Shown: positions 18,422 through 27,639 of the stretch, one piece after another
Numbering within the stretch: position 1 is the stretch's first letter
Layout: every line of letters begins with the position of its first letter
Source: Caballeronia mineralivorans PML1(12)
GTDB lineage: Bacteria > Pseudomonadota > Gammaproteobacteria > Burkholderiales > Burkholderiaceae
Length of the DNA: 57,098 nucleotides
Reading direction: 5' to 3'
Assembly (NCBI RefSeq): GCF_001028175.1
Contig: NZ_AEJF01000096.1
Location: 1-57,098 of the forward strand
Made by a program: the position numbers and the translations under genes
Notes under the pieces: generated by a model
Databases searched by the model: none
Told to the model about the DNA's origin: nothing
What the model saw: the letters and a program-made list of their open reading frames with translations, nothing else

Positions 18422-19651
18422 ATGTCAAATTTTCCAAGCGAAGTCGACGTTTTGCCCGTGTCACAGCCTGTGCAAGTGAAGGCGCCGGCAACATCGCGTG
18501 CCCCCTTGCTAAGCGACGCATTACTCTCGCGCATCGGCGAACGCGCCGCCGCTTATGACCTCGAGAATCGCTTCTTCACGGAAGACCTGGACGACCTGCA
18601 ACGCGCCGGTTTTCTCCACGCTGCCGTCCCCGTTGCACTGGGCGGACTCGGCCTCACGCTGCCGGAGTTGCTGCACGAGCAAGTCCGGCTTGCGTATCGC
18701 GCGCCGGCGACTGCGCTGGCGTTGAACATGCATCAATACTGGATTGGGGCGGCGCTTCATCTGTTGAGGAAGGGCGATACTTCCGCGCAATGGATTCTCG
18801 AAGAAGCCAGCGCCGGCAAAGTGTTCGCCGCCGGACACGGCGAACCCGGCAACGACCTGGGTCTGGCGCATTCATTCGTTACGGCGACGCCACTACCCGA
18901 CGGCAGTTATCGTTTCGATGGCCGCAAGGTCCTGACCTCGCTTGCACCTGCATGGGACTGGCTCGGCGTGCATGGGTTGGATAACTCCGATCCGGCGCAT
19001 CCGAAGATCGTGCACGCGTTTATCCGGCGCGAGTCGCCTGGGCATCGGACGGTCCAAACCTGGGACGCGCTTGGGTTGCGCGCCACACGCAGCGACGATA
19101 CCTATCTTGAAGGCGCTATCGCGGCGCGGGAACACGTGACGCGCGTGCTACCCGCCGGGATTCCCAACGACCCGTTCGTGGACGGCATCCTGGGCGCCGT
19201 GCTGCCAGGGCTTGGCGCGGTGTACTTCGGCATCGCAAAACGTGCGTTCGACCTGGCGGTCAGCGCAGCACGCAGCCGCACGTCGGCTGCGTTGCAGGGA
19301 CAGACCTACGCGCATAAGCCATTCACGCAAGCTGCCGTCGCGGAGGCCGCGATCGAACTCGACAGTATTGAAGCATTGATCGAGCGCGTAGCCGCGCAGT
19401 GGTGGGAAGGTTATGCAGACGACGAACCGTGGATCGCGAAATTGCTGGCCGCAAAACAGCATGCCGTGGACGGTGCGCTGCGCGTGGTGAACTTGTCGCT
19501 GAAAATAGCCGGCGCAGCGTCGTTGTCGCGCCGGAATGAACTCGAACGCTTGTATCGCGATGTACGGGCTGGCGCGTTCCATCCGCCAAATGCCGACGCC
19601 TCACATGAGCTCATCGGTCAAGCGTATCTTGGCGTGCTCGGCGAGGTGTGA
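18422..19651 (+). CDS. Acyl-CoA dehydrogenase-fold flavoprotein (SfnB/DszC-like)
   Basis: A 409-residue protein of the acyl-CoA dehydrogenase superfamily: N-terminal helices (LQRAGFLHAAVPVALGGLGLTLPEL), central beta domain (GHGEPGNDLGLA; YRFDGRKVLTSLAPAWDWLGVHG) and C-terminal helices. The start at 18422 is chosen for the AAAGGAGCC ribosome site. I see no catalytic Glu in a classic acyl-CoA context, and the genomic setting favours a monooxygenase or desulfurisation role like SfnB/DszC. It is transcribed divergently from the second importer module and is probably monocistronic. Confidence 0.8.
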   Translation: MSNFPSEVDVLPVSQPVQVKAPATSRAPLLSDALLSRIGERAAAYDLENRFFTEDLDDLQRAGFLHAAVPVALGGLGLTLPELLHEQVRLAYRAPATALALNMHQYWIGAALHLLRKGDTSAQWILEEASAGKVFAAGHGEPGNDLGLAHSFVTATPLPDGSYRFDGRKVLTSLAPAWDWLGVHGLDNSDPAHPKIVHAFIRRESPGHRTVQTWDALGLRATRSDDTYLEGAIAAREHVTRVLPAGIPNDPFVDGILGAVLPGLGAVYFGIAKRAFDLAVSAARSRTSAALQGQTYAHKPFTQAAVAEAAIELDSIEALIERVAAQWWEGYADDEPWIAKLLAAKQHAVDGALRVVNLSLKIAGAASLSRRNELERLYRDVRAGAFHPPNADASHELIGQAYLGVLGEV

Positions 19652-20009
19652 CTGAGTAAATAAATGCGGCGCTACGCATGCCGGGAGTCTTCTGTACCGC
19701 CTGGGGGGACCAATAACAGGCGTGTCGCGGGTGAGACGATTTGATCGTGGGACGCATGCCGCGGCTCCCCAACTGACAACAGCAGCTTGGCTTATCGCTG
19801 CACCGCGATTGATTGCCACCCGATGGCTAGTCCGCTTGGTCGCCACTCAAGACCGAAAACGCATCCAATTCTTAGCAAAGCAGAATTGCTTTCTTTGCGC
19901 CGGAATTTGATTCGCTTATCTTCGCGTCGGCTTCCTGAAAGAGTAAGCGTCAAGAGCCTTCGAAAGCTCACGGCGTTGCTGCGAATAAGGCAATGATGTG
20001 GAGATTAAA
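19652..20009. other. Intergenic region before metQ-like gene
   Basis: A 358-bp gap with no convincing coding sequence. It contains a short inverted repeat with arms AAAGCA and TGCTTT around GAAT near 19880-19895 that could be an operator or weak hairpin. Confidence 0.4.
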
Positions 20010-20834
20010 ATGAATCTGATGCGTGGCATTCGTGCTTTCCTGCTCATGTCGACTATGTCGGCTATGTCAGCCGCGGTGACGTTGGCACATGCCGCAGATC
20101 CCGCGAAACAAGAGATCCGCTTCGGCGCAACCGCGGGTCCATATGCCGACCAGATCCGCTATGGCATAAAACCCGTGCTGGAGAAGGAAGGCTATAAGGT
20201 TAGCATTGTCGAATTCACCGACTATGTGCAACCCAATCTTGCCCTGGCGGACGGCGCACTCGACGCCAATGCGTTTCAGCACGAGATCTACCTGAAGAAA
20301 TTCTCCGACGAACATAATCTCAAGCTTTCCGAACTGATCAAGGTCCCGACCGCACCGATCGGCGTCTACAGTCACAGATTCAAAAGTCTTGCGGACGTGA
20401 AGGACGGCGCGACTGTGTCGCTGCCCAATGACGTCACTAACCAGGCGCGTGCAATTGTGCTGCTGGAACAGATCGGCTGGGTTACGCTCAAACCGGGGAC
20501 GAATCCGGTCACTTCATCCGAGCGGGACATAGCCACCAATCCGCATAAGCTCAAGCTGTTGCCGCTGGATGCCGCGCAACTGCCCCGCTCCCTGGACGAC
20601 GTAGATTACGCGTTCATCAACGGCAATTTTGCGTTGGCCGCCGGGTTGAAGCTTACCGACTCGTTGTTGCTCGAAAAGATTCCGCCGCACTACCTCAACC
20701 TCGTCGCGGTTCGTGGTGTCGACATCGATAAACCATATGTTCAGGACATCGCCAACGCCTATAAGTCTCCCGAGTTCAGGCGCGTGGTAGACGAGCGATT
20801 CAAGGGATTCACGCGGCCCGACTACCTGCGCTGA
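20010..20834 (+). CDS. MetQ/NlpA-family substrate-binding protein (methionine-type), orphan
   Basis: A 274-residue MetQ-like protein with signal sequence (FLLMSTMSAMSAAVTLAHAAD), then IRFGATAGPYADQIRYGIKPVLEKEGY, VEFTDYVQPNLALADGALDANAFQH, VPTAPIGVYSH, VSLPNDVTNQARAIVLLEQIGW and NGNFALAAGL, all diagnostic of the family. No lipobox Cys is evident, so it may be periplasmic rather than a lipoprotein. The start at 20010 follows GGAGAT. No MetN or MetI gene is adjacent, so it must share a transporter elsewhere or serve as a scavenging receptor for methionine or a related sulfur compound. Confidence 0.88.
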   Translation: MNLMRGIRAFLLMSTMSAMSAAVTLAHAADPAKQEIRFGATAGPYADQIRYGIKPVLEKEGYKVSIVEFTDYVQPNLALADGALDANAFQHEIYLKKFSDEHNLKLSELIKVPTAPIGVYSHRFKSLADVKDGATVSLPNDVTNQARAIVLLEQIGWVTLKPGTNPVTSSERDIATNPHKLKLLPLDAAQLPRSLDDVDYAFINGNFALAAGLKLTDSLLLEKIPPHYLNLVAVRGVDIDKPYVQDIANAYKSPEFRRVVDERFKGFTRPDYLR

Positions 20835-20867
20835 ACGACCGGTCTGTTCCAATCCCTGCCACATGGG

Positions 20868-21839
20868 TCAGAGTGGCAATTCCCGAACCGGCGTGCCGTC
20901 GAGCCACGCATGGATCGCTTCCACAATCTGCGAAAAGGCGGCGCGATAGGTGTTTTCGGTGACGTAGCCAATATGGGGACTGGCGAGCACATTGGGCAGG
21001 AACCGGTACGGATGGTGAGGCGCAAGCGGTTCTTCATCGAACACGTCGAGTGCCGCGCCGGCAATGCGCCGTGCCTGCAGTGCTTCAATTAGCGCTGCTT
21101 CGGAAACGATCGGCCCACGCGAGGTGTTAACCAAATAAGCGCTCGGCTTCATTAGCGCCAATTCCCGCTCGCCGACAATCCCCAAGCTGCGATCGCCGAG
21201 TTTCAGGTGAATGGACAGCACATCCGCGTCCCGAAACAACTGGTCTTTGTCGACACGTTCAACGCCGTGTTCCGCCGCCCGCTCGGTCGTCAGGTTTTCG
21301 CTCCAGGCGATCGTGCGCATCCCGAATGCCTGACCCAGGCGCGCGACCGCCTGCCCGATACGGCCTAGTCCCAGCAAACCGAGGGTCTTGCCGTTCACGT
21401 CCACGCCGAGGCCGACCTGCCAGCCACCCGCGCGCACTGAGGTAGCTTCTGCATGCAGGTTGCGCGTGATGGCGAGGATCAACGTCCAGGTGAGCGCCGG
21501 CGTAGCCGCAGAGTCACCGCCCGTAGTCCCCGATACGACGATTTGCTGCGCGCGGGCGGCATGCAGGTCGATCGCTGCGTTCCACATGCCGACAGTGACA
21601 ATCAGCTTGAGAAGGGGCAAGCGCGCGAGCAGCGCGGCGTCCAACCGGGTGCGCTCTCGCATCAGCACGACTACGTCGAATGGTGCGAGGCGCGCGGCAA
21701 GTGCATCGGAGTCGGCGACATGGTCGTGAAAGAAAACCGGCTGCGCTCGCGGCGCGAGGCTCGCCCAATCAGCGAGCCCACTGGCGACCTGCTGATAGTC
21801 ATCGAGCACTGCAATGCGCGCGACGGTGGAATCTGCCAT
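20868..21839 (-). CDS. D-isomer-specific 2-hydroxyacid dehydrogenase family protein
   Basis: A 323-residue NAD(P)-dependent dehydrogenase. The Rossmann motif is GLLGLGRIG, and the catalytic set is Arg in VNTSRGP, Glu in DVFDEEPL and His in ASPHIGY, as in phosphoglycerate/glyoxylate reductase relatives. I start at the ATG at 21839 (MADSTVARIAVLDDYQ), where family similarity begins; an alternative ATG lies at 21881. The substrate is not predictable. It lies 247 bp downstream of the ferredoxin gene and may be a separate unit or the end of the tau-like operon. Confidence 0.87.
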   Translation of the reverse strand: MADSTVARIAVLDDYQQVASGLADWASLAPRAQPVFFHDHVADSDALAARLAPFDVVVLMRERTRLDAALLARLPLLKLIVTVGMWNAAIDLHAARAQQIVVSGTTGGDSAATPALTWTLILAITRNLHAEATSVRAGGWQVGLGVDVNGKTLGLLGLGRIGQAVARLGQAFGMRTIAWSENLTTERAAEHGVERVDKDQLFRDADVLSIHLKLGDRSLGIVGERELALMKPSAYLVNTSRGPIVSEAALIEALQARRIAGAALDVFDEEPLAPHHPYRFLPNVLASPHIGYVTENTYRAAFSQIVEAIHAWLDGTPVRELPL

Positions 21840-22086
21840 GGGTTGGGTCCTGTTGTTAGGGAGGGTAGTGAGCGCTGACATAGTGGACGCCGTTTGAAGA
21901 TGGCACGCCAGGAGAATAGCTCGTCGGCGCAAAACCCGCTGCTTGCCAATGACCGGGTCCGGATCAACATTGCCCAGTATCAGGCCACCGGATACGCCGG
22001 CGGCAATCTGCATCATCTCGTGTTGCTTCTGCTAAGCCGCAGCCCACGACGCTAACGGCGACGATGTATTCCGGTGTTACGTTTGT

Positions 22087-22419
22087 TCATGTCACACCGA
22101 TCTCGAACAGATGATGCGTCAGATCATTTTCTGTTCCGCCAGCGCGCGCTTTTTTCCAGCCGAGGGAGCGCGCGTAGCTGCCCATCAATCCCTGTTCGAT
22201 GAGCGTTTCTTCTGACACCGTGACGTGCCCATCTGCGCACGGGTCGACATACATGGCATCCACGGGACAATAAAGTTCGCACATGAAGCACGTTTGACAT
22301 TGGTCCGGCCGGGCAATGACGGGTATGGCGCCATCGACCGCATCGAAAACACCTGTCGGGCATACCTCCACGCAGCGATTGCAGGACGTGCAACGGGACT
22401 CGCTGATAAGTTCGATCAA
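22087..22419 (-). CDS. Two-cluster [4Fe-4S] ferredoxin-type protein
   Basis: A 110-residue protein with two CX2CX2CX3CP motifs (Cys 10, 13, 16, 20 and Cys 41, 44, 47, 51), each able to bind one [4Fe-4S] cluster, with AprB- or NADH-subunit-like spacing. A 50-residue C-terminal tail without cysteines follows and ends LTHHLFEIGVT. It lies 15 bases after the flavoprotein gene, so it is most simply that enzyme's electron-transfer partner. The extreme 3' end of a second copy of this gene is preserved at 31681-31715. Confidence 0.9.
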   Translation of the reverse strand: MIELISESRCTSCNRCVEVCPTGVFDAVDGAIPVIARPDQCQTCFMCELYCPVDAMYVDPCADGHVTVSEETLIEQGLMGSYARSLGWKKARAGGTENDLTHHLFEIGVT

Positions 22420-22434
22420 GACCGTTTTCCTTGG

Positions 22435-23976
22435 CTAGTTCGCAACGGCCTCTGTTACGAACGTAAATGTATCGATGCCGGCGACCACTTGCCGGTAATG
22501 CTGGGCGTCTGAGCGCGCGGGAAAATCGGTGCGCTGATGCAGGGCACGCGACTCGGTGCGGCGCAGCGCGCTTCGATACCCTAGGCGGGCCACGTAGAGC
22601 ATCGCGCGCGCGGACCGCGCGTGCGCGGCCGCTGCAGCATGGTCCGCGGGCTCATGCCACGCGCGCTCAAGCGCGTCGAGCGCAACGCCAAGACCCGCTG
22701 CGTTGCGAAAGAGATTGGTTTGCAAAGGCCAGACGTACTGTTCAATCACCTGTCGCGAGAGCTGCGGATCGGAGAGCGCAGGCATGTCTGTTGCGGGCCG
22801 CAACGGCACGGGTGCGTGAGAGCGTTGTCCAACCGCGAAAGCGCCGGCGGCAGCGCCTGCCCACGCTCCTGTCACGATCGCCCATGCCGAGTTAGGCGAG
22901 CCTCCGCCCGTGCGACCGCCGACCACAACCTCACGGGAGGTCACATCGCCTGCCGCATAGAGGCCGGGCACGTCGGTCGCGCAATCCCGCCCGCTCAGCC
23001 GGATGCCGCCGGTCCCGCGCACCGTGCCCTCAAGCAGCAAGCTGATCGGAAATCGCTGCGTGAAAGGATCGATACCCTTGCGATCGAAAGGCAGGAATGC
23101 ATTGGCCTGGCCGCTGCGCAGCCAATGCTGAATGTCCTTGCTGGCCCGGTCGAAAACGGCGAACACCGGTTCCTCGGTCAATACTCTCGCGACCGAGACG
23201 AACGGCTCGTCGTCGATGATTGGAATCTCGCTGCCGTCCTCGCGCGAGTAGGTGCTCCATACGAAAGGGAGCCCTTTGGTGACGGACGAGTGACTCGAGG
23301 CCAGCCCATACTGGTTGGAAAACTCCATACCCGAAAACCGCGCGCCCGCCTCTCCCGCTGCAAGATGACCGTCGCCGGTGCACACATTCGTGCCCAGCGC
23401 ACCGCTCATGAACGCGCAGCCGCCCGTCGCCATCACGGTGGCGTTGGCCTGGACCTGCCATCGCCCCCCGCCCCTCGACACGCCATGAGCCCCCACCACG
23501 CGACCCTCATGGCCGAGCAGGCCGAGCATCGGACTGTGATCAAGAATTTGCACGCCGGCTCGCTTGATCTGCAAGCGCATGAAGCGCATGTAGTCAGGTC
23601 CTCGCAAGGTCGCGTAGTTGATGGTGCCCGCTTCTGTCTTCGGGAACGGATAGCCAAGTTCGGCCAACAAATGCAATTGCTGCACCGCGCCCTGCAGGAG
23701 CGCGCCGGTCCAACTGCGTTCGCTAAGACCTCCGCCGCAAAGGTAGCGCTCGGCGAATTCGGCTTCATGGCGCGCCGGGTCGCTGACGTACCAGACATTG
23801 TTGTTCGACGCGGCAGCAGCGCCGGACGTGCCGCAATAAGCCTTGTCCGCAAGCACGACGCGTGCGCCCTGGCGTGCCGCGCTCAACGCGGCCCATGTAC
23901 CCGCCGGACCGCCGCCGAGTACGAGTACGTCCGCCTGGAGAACGATGCTCGCAGCCACCGAATGCGTATCGCTCAT
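22435..23976 (-). CDS. FAD-dependent oxidoreductase, fumarate reductase/AprA-like flavoprotein
   Basis: A 513-residue flavoprotein with the dinucleotide-binding motif VLVLGGGPAGTWAAL (residues 17-31), GTNVCTGDGHLAAGEAGARFSGMEF in the middle, and the FAD C-terminal half GGIRLSGRDCATDVPGLYAAGDV. A helical tail carries LHQRTDFPARSD, similar to the succinate dehydrogenase/fumarate reductase A subunit. The start at 23976 overlaps the permease stop by ATGA; the open frame extending to 24387 is the permease's shadow. With the ferredoxin gene it resembles the two-subunit AprAB layout. Co-transcription with a TauABC-like importer suggests oxidation or reduction of an imported sulfonate or other compound; the substrate is unknown. 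Confidence 0.87.
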   Translation of the reverse strand: MSDTHSVAASIVLQADVLVLGGGPAGTWAALSAARQGARVVLADKAYCGTSGAAAASNNNVWYVSDPARHEAEFAERYLCGGGLSERSWTGALLQGAVQQLHLLAELGYPFPKTEAGTINYATLRGPDYMRFMRLQIKRAGVQILDHSPMLGLLGHEGRVVGAHGVSRGGGRWQVQANATVMATGGCAFMSGALGTNVCTGDGHLAAGEAGARFSGMEFSNQYGLASSHSSVTKGLPFVWSTYSREDGSEIPIIDDEPFVSVARVLTEEPVFAVFDRASKDIQHWLRSGQANAFLPFDRKGIDPFTQRFPISLLLEGTVRGTGGIRLSGRDCATDVPGLYAAGDVTSREVVVGGRTGGGSPNSAWAIVTGAWAGAAAGAFAVGQRSHAPVPLRPATDMPALSDPQLSRQVIEQYVWPLQTNLFRNAAGLGVALDALERAWHEPADHAAAAAHARSARAMLYVARLGYRSALRRTESRALHQRTDFPARSDAQHYRQVVAGIDTFTFVTEAVAN

Positions 23977-24815
23977 GCGTGTCCTTCCCAAGGCACCAGC
24001 ACGCGCTGGAGATATCGCAATCCCCATTCGAACAGGCCCGCAATCAACGCAATAACGATGATGCCCATGATCACCACGTCGGTGACGAGGAACTGCGCCG
24101 CCGACTGGATCATGAAGCCAAGGCCGCGCGTGGCGGCGATCAGCTCCGCCGCAACCAACACCGACCAGCCCACTCCGAGGCTCACGCGAATTCCCGTCAG
24201 CACATCTGCAGCGGCCGAGGGTACGACGATGTAGCGAATGAGTTGCCAGCGCGTCGCGCCCAACGCCTGAGCGCCACGCAACCGGCTTTGCTTTACCCGT
24301 CGCACGCCTTGCTGAGTGGAGATGGTCAGGGGTGCGAAGATAGCCAGCCAGATCAGCAGGATCTTGGAGGGCTCGCCAATTCCACACCAGATCACGATCA
24401 GCGGCAGGTACGCAAGCGGCGGCACGGGCCGATAAAATTCGATCAGCGGATCCGCAATTGCGCGCGCGGTCGGATTGAGCCCGATCAGCACGCCAAGCGG
24501 CACGGCGGTAACGACTGCCAGCGCCAGCGCGGCAAACACCCGCGACAGGCTTGCGACCGTGTGTTGCCAGAGCGTGGCATCGCTGAAACCGTTCACGGAG
24601 ACATCGAAGAACTTGCGGGCTATCGCTACTGGCGAAGGCAGGAACACGGGACTCACGAGCTGAAGCCGGGTAGCGATACTCCAGAACGCGATCACGGCCA
24701 CGACGGTCGCAACACTGATCAGCCGGTGCCGGTTAAGCGGCAAACGACGACGCGCCGGTGCCGAGGGCTCCAGGCGGGACGCCGGATAGCCGGCCACCTG
24801 CTCGATATCGCTCAT
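23973..24815 (-). CDS. ABC transporter permease, TauC/SsuC-like
   Basis: A 280-residue permease of the nitrate/sulfonate/taurine class with six hydrophobic segments. The family's EAA region is RRVKQSRLRGAQALGATRWQLIRYIVVPSAAADVLTGIRVSLG, followed by GVGWSVLVAAELIAATRGLGFMI. The start lies two bases after the ATPase stop and the end overlaps the flavoprotein gene. Confidence 0.9.
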   Translation of the reverse strand: MSDIEQVAGYPASRLEPSAPARRRLPLNRHRLISVATVVAVIAFWSIATRLQLVSPVFLPSPVAIARKFFDVSVNGFSDATLWQHTVASLSRVFAALALAVVTAVPLGVLIGLNPTARAIADPLIEFYRPVPPLAYLPLIVIWCGIGEPSKILLIWLAIFAPLTISTQQGVRRVKQSRLRGAQALGATRWQLIRYIVVPSAAADVLTGIRVSLGVGWSVLVAAELIAATRGLGFMIQSAAQFLVTDVVIMGIIVIALIAGLFEWGLRYLQRVLVPWEGHA

Positions 24816-24817
24816 GG

Positions 24818-25591
24818 TTATTCCTCTTCGTCGGCGAAAATCTGGCTCTCGATGTCGTCGCGCAGGCGCAAGAACGCCGGATCGGCCTTGATGGCGCGAG
24901 ACGTTTCTCTCGCGACGAAACGCTCGCCGAAATCGAGCCGCTGGACCGAAGCAATCCGCCCGGGATTCGCGCGCATGAGGACCAGATCGGTCGCCATGAA
25001 CAGCGCTTCGGAAATGTCATGCGTGATCATCACCATGCCCTTGCCGCATCGTTTCCAGAGCGTGAGCAAATACTCCTGCATCTTCAGCCGGGTGGACGAA
25101 TCAAGTGCGCCGAGCGGCTCGTCGAGCAGCAGGAAACGGGGATCGACAGCGAGTGCGCGCGCGAGGCCCACGCGCTGACGCATACCGCCCGAGATCTTCC
25201 AGAGCGGATACCGGGCGTAGGCTGTCAAGCCGGTGAGATCGAGCAGCGCAGACACGGTCGCGCGCCGCTGCGCCTGTGGCGCGCCAGCGAGGACCAGCCC
25301 GAAACCAATGTTCTGCTCGACGTTCTGCCAGGGTAGCAACGCATCGTCCTGAAACACCATGCCGCGCTCGGAACCCGGTCCCGTGACCGTCTTTGCGTCA
25401 AGACTCACGGTTCCCGCCGACGGTGCGATGAACCCCGCGACCACATTGAGCAACGTGGTCTTGCCGCAGCCGGACGGACCGAGCACGACAGTGAAGCTCC
25501 CGTCACGCAGGACGAGATCGAGTTCCGAGAGAACCGTGTGCGGTCCGCGCGGAGTATCGAACGCAACGCTGAGTGAGTCGATCCGGATCAT
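24818..25591 (-). CDS. ABC transporter ATP-binding protein, TauB/SsuB-like
   Basis: A 257-residue single ATPase domain: Walker A GPSGCGKT, Q-loop GMVFQDDALLPWQNV, signature ISGGMRQR, Walker B FLLLDEPLGALD and switch His in VMITHDISEAL. The Q-loop sequence and length match nitrate/sulfonate/taurine importers. It sits between the binding-protein and permease genes with gaps of four and two bases. Confidence 0.92.
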   Translation of the reverse strand: MIRIDSLSVAFDTPRGPHTVLSELDLVLRDGSFTVVLGPSGCGKTTLLNVVAGFIAPSAGTVSLDAKTVTGPGSERGMVFQDDALLPWQNVEQNIGFGLVLAGAPQAQRRATVSALLDLTGLTAYARYPLWKISGGMRQRVGLARALAVDPRFLLLDEPLGALDSSTRLKMQEYLLTLWKRCGKGMVMITHDISEALFMATDLVLMRANPGRIASVQRLDFGERFVARETSRAIKADPAFLRLRDDIESQIFADEEE

Positions 25592-25595
25592 CGAA

Positions 25596-26597
25596 TTACT
25601 TTCCCTCTGCCTGTGTCACGTTGGAAGCCGTGACGGTCGGCGCATAGTCAGGCAGAACGGCATCCACGCGCTTTTGTTCCTTGAGGAACGCAGAAGTATT
25701 GGCGAGCGCCTTGGCCGTGCCGCCTCCGAGCAAGGCTGGCGTCGTCTGCTCGCCGAGCAGCGGGAAGGTCGTCCCTTGCAATAATGCAGGCAGGTCCGCC
25801 GGGTCTGAACCGCTGATGCGGGCAATCTCCTTCACCTGCAACGTATCGGCGTTCCACGTCGCACCGTCCTTGCGATACGCGGCATTCTGCACGCCCGTGA
25901 CCTTCGCAAAGCTCACGAGGAAGTCCGGATGGGCCTGCGCGAAATCCTTGCGGGCAACCCAGGCGAGGAACGTAGGCGAGCCCCATTTGCGTACGTCCGC
26001 GGATGTGATCAGGACCTTGCCCGTCTTCGCGATCTTCCCGAGCGCCGGATCCCATATATAAGCGGCATCGATGTCGCCGCGTTGCCATGCGGCGGCAATT
26101 TCCGGCGGCGCCAGGTTCAGGATGGTGACCTTGTTCGCCGGAATGCCCCAGTGCTTGAGTGCTGCGAGCAAGCTGTAATGCGTGGTCGAGACGAACGGAA
26201 CCGCGACCTTCTTGCCGATCAGGTCCGCCGGCTTCGTAATGTTGCTGCCGTTGCGTACGACCAGCGCTTCGGCGGTGCCGATCTCGGCCGCAATGAAGAA
26301 GGTTTCGAGCGGCAGGCCTCGCGTGACGCCCGCGGCAAGCGGACTGCTGCCCGTGAAGCCGACCTGTACGTCGCCCGACGCCATGGCTGCAATTACGTCG
26401 GCACCATTAGTGAATTTTCGCCAGTCGATCTTGTAGCCGCTGGCCTTCTCATAGAGCCCTTCCGCTTGTGCAATCTTGGACGGCTCGATGTCCGTCTGAT
26501 AGCCGATGACGACTGTCTTTTCGGCCGCGAGGGCCGCCGATGTGAAGCTGCTCGCCAACGCCAGCAGCGCGGCTGCGCGGATCAGATGCTTGAACAT
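25596..26597 (-). CDS. ABC transporter substrate-binding protein, TauA-like
   Basis: A 333-residue periplasmic binding protein with a Sec signal (AALLALASSFTSAALAAE). Conserved TauA-type stretches are VVIGYQTDIEPSKIAQAEGLYE, FTNGADVIAAMASGDVQVGFTGSSPLAAG, KKVAVPFVSTTHYSLLAALKHWG and AAAWQRGDIDAAYIWDPALGK. These resemble E. coli TauA closely enough that taurine or a related sulfonate is a reasonable ligand, but TauD is absent and a different catabolic module follows, so the ligand may differ. It is the first gene of the operon. Confidence 0.88.
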   Translation of the reverse strand: MFKHLIRAAALLALASSFTSAALAAEKTVVIGYQTDIEPSKIAQAEGLYEKASGYKIDWRKFTNGADVIAAMASGDVQVGFTGSSPLAAGVTRGLPLETFFIAAEIGTAEALVVRNGSNITKPADLIGKKVAVPFVSTTHYSLLAALKHWGIPANKVTILNLAPPEIAAAWQRGDIDAAYIWDPALGKIAKTGKVLITSADVRKWGSPTFLAWVARKDFAQAHPDFLVSFAKVTGVQNAAYRKDGATWNADTLQVKEIARISGSDPADLPALLQGTTFPLLGEQTTPALLGGGTAKALANTSAFLKEQKRVDAVLPDYAPTVTASNVTQAEGK

Positions 26598-26752
26598 GCT
26601 TTACAGCTCCGTTAATGACATGCAGAAAGGCGGATGAATAAGCGCCCGTGAATCATGTTGTAATAACAACGGTCCAGGTATTGCAGTATAGGAACGACCG
26701 AACCCCGATTCAAAGCAACGAATCCTCACTTACTTAGCGGTTTTATAGCTTT

Positions 26753-26772
26753 AGACAGCCTGTCTCGAGACA
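26753..26772. promoter_or_regulatory. Overlapping palindromes, candidate GntR/HutC operator
   Basis: Three alternating half-sites AGACA, TGTCT and AGACA occur at 26753-26757, 26761-26765 and 26768-26772. They form two overlapping inverted repeats (AGACAG-C-CTGTCT and TGTCTCGAGACA). They lie between the divergent tauA-like (start 26597) and gntR-like (start 26877) genes, where an autoregulated GntR repressor would bind. Known HutC-subfamily sites are similarly rich in GTCT/AGAC, so the match is plausible but unproven. Confidence 0.5.
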
Positions 26773-26876
26773 CTGAGATTGATGTATTCGCGATCCCTCA
26801 GCAGGTATAAAAGCCGTTAAACTTGTGTTGCTTTCTTTTTTGTTGTCATAACATCTAAAGCGATAACTTACCGTCA

Positions 26877-27632
26877 ATGCTCATTCAGGATTCCACTTCC
26901 CCTTTGTACAAACGTGTGAAAGAACATCTTCGCGCGCGCATGCTCGACGGCACTTATGGCCCCGAGACACAACTTCCGACCGAGCAGGCGTTGTGCGACA
27001 TGTTTGAGGTAAGCCGCATCACTGTGCGGCAGGCGCTTGAAGCGCTGCGTCAGGAGGGACTCGTCAAGAAAGTGCATGGACGCGGCACGTTTGTCTCGCC
27101 GCCGCGTGCCTATCAGAACGTCGACGCCTTGCAGGGATTTTCCGAGGCAATGGCGCCGCTAGGTCACAAGGTCAGCAACCAGCTCGAAGGCTTGCGTTAC
27201 CTCGAAGCACGCGAAGAGATTCGCTCACGGCTCGATATGGAGGAAGGCGCCCGCGTTGCCGAGATCAAGCGCGTACGGTTCCTGGACGGAGAAGCCATCT
27301 CGTTCGAGACCACCTATATTGGCGAACCACTCGCGAGACAGTTAACCAGCGCCGACCTCGCGACCCAGGATATCTTTCGTCTTCTTGAAGAACGCAGCCA
27401 GGTTCGCGTCAATCATGCGAACGTTGCAATGGATGCCATTCCCGCGGACGAAGAAACCGCCGCTGCCTTGGGGCTTGCGCCGCTTACTCCAATACTGAGA
27501 ATCGAGCGGCATGTGTTCGACGCACACGGCCATCCAATCCTGTTCGAGTACCTGCACTTTCGCGGCGACGCGTTTCAGTACCGGATGCGTATCGACCGTG
27601 ATCCTGCGTCAAAACGAGCCGCACAACAATGA
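26877..27632 (+). CDS. GntR family transcriptional regulator, HutC subfamily
   Basis: A 251-residue regulator: N-terminal winged helix (YKRVKEHLRARMLDGTYGPETQLPTEQALCDMFEVSRITVRQALEALRQEGLV, then HGRGTFV) and a C-terminal UTRA ligand-binding domain (RVAEIKRVRFLDGEAISFETTYI, ending ILFEYLHFRGDAFQYRMR). The ATG at 26877 is the only sensible start. It is divergent from the tau-like operon and seven bases upstream of the DUF1116 gene, so it probably controls both units, with the ligand being a pathway intermediate. Confidence 0.9.
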   Translation: MLIQDSTSPLYKRVKEHLRARMLDGTYGPETQLPTEQALCDMFEVSRITVRQALEALRQEGLVKKVHGRGTFVSPPRAYQNVDALQGFSEAMAPLGHKVSNQLEGLRYLEAREEIRSRLDMEEGARVAEIKRVRFLDGEAISFETTYIGEPLARQLTSADLATQDIFRLLEERSQVRVNHANVAMDAIPADEETAAALGLAPLTPILRIERHVFDAHGHPILFEYLHFRGDAFQYRMRIDRDPASKRAAQQ

Positions 27633-27639
27633 CCTTCCC

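Noticed and set aside
23862..25178. 438-codon plus-strand open frame
   Set aside because: It covers the antisense of the flavoprotein, TauC-like and TauB-like genes, which all have clear motifs; its composition is Arg/Gln-rich as expected for a shadow frame.
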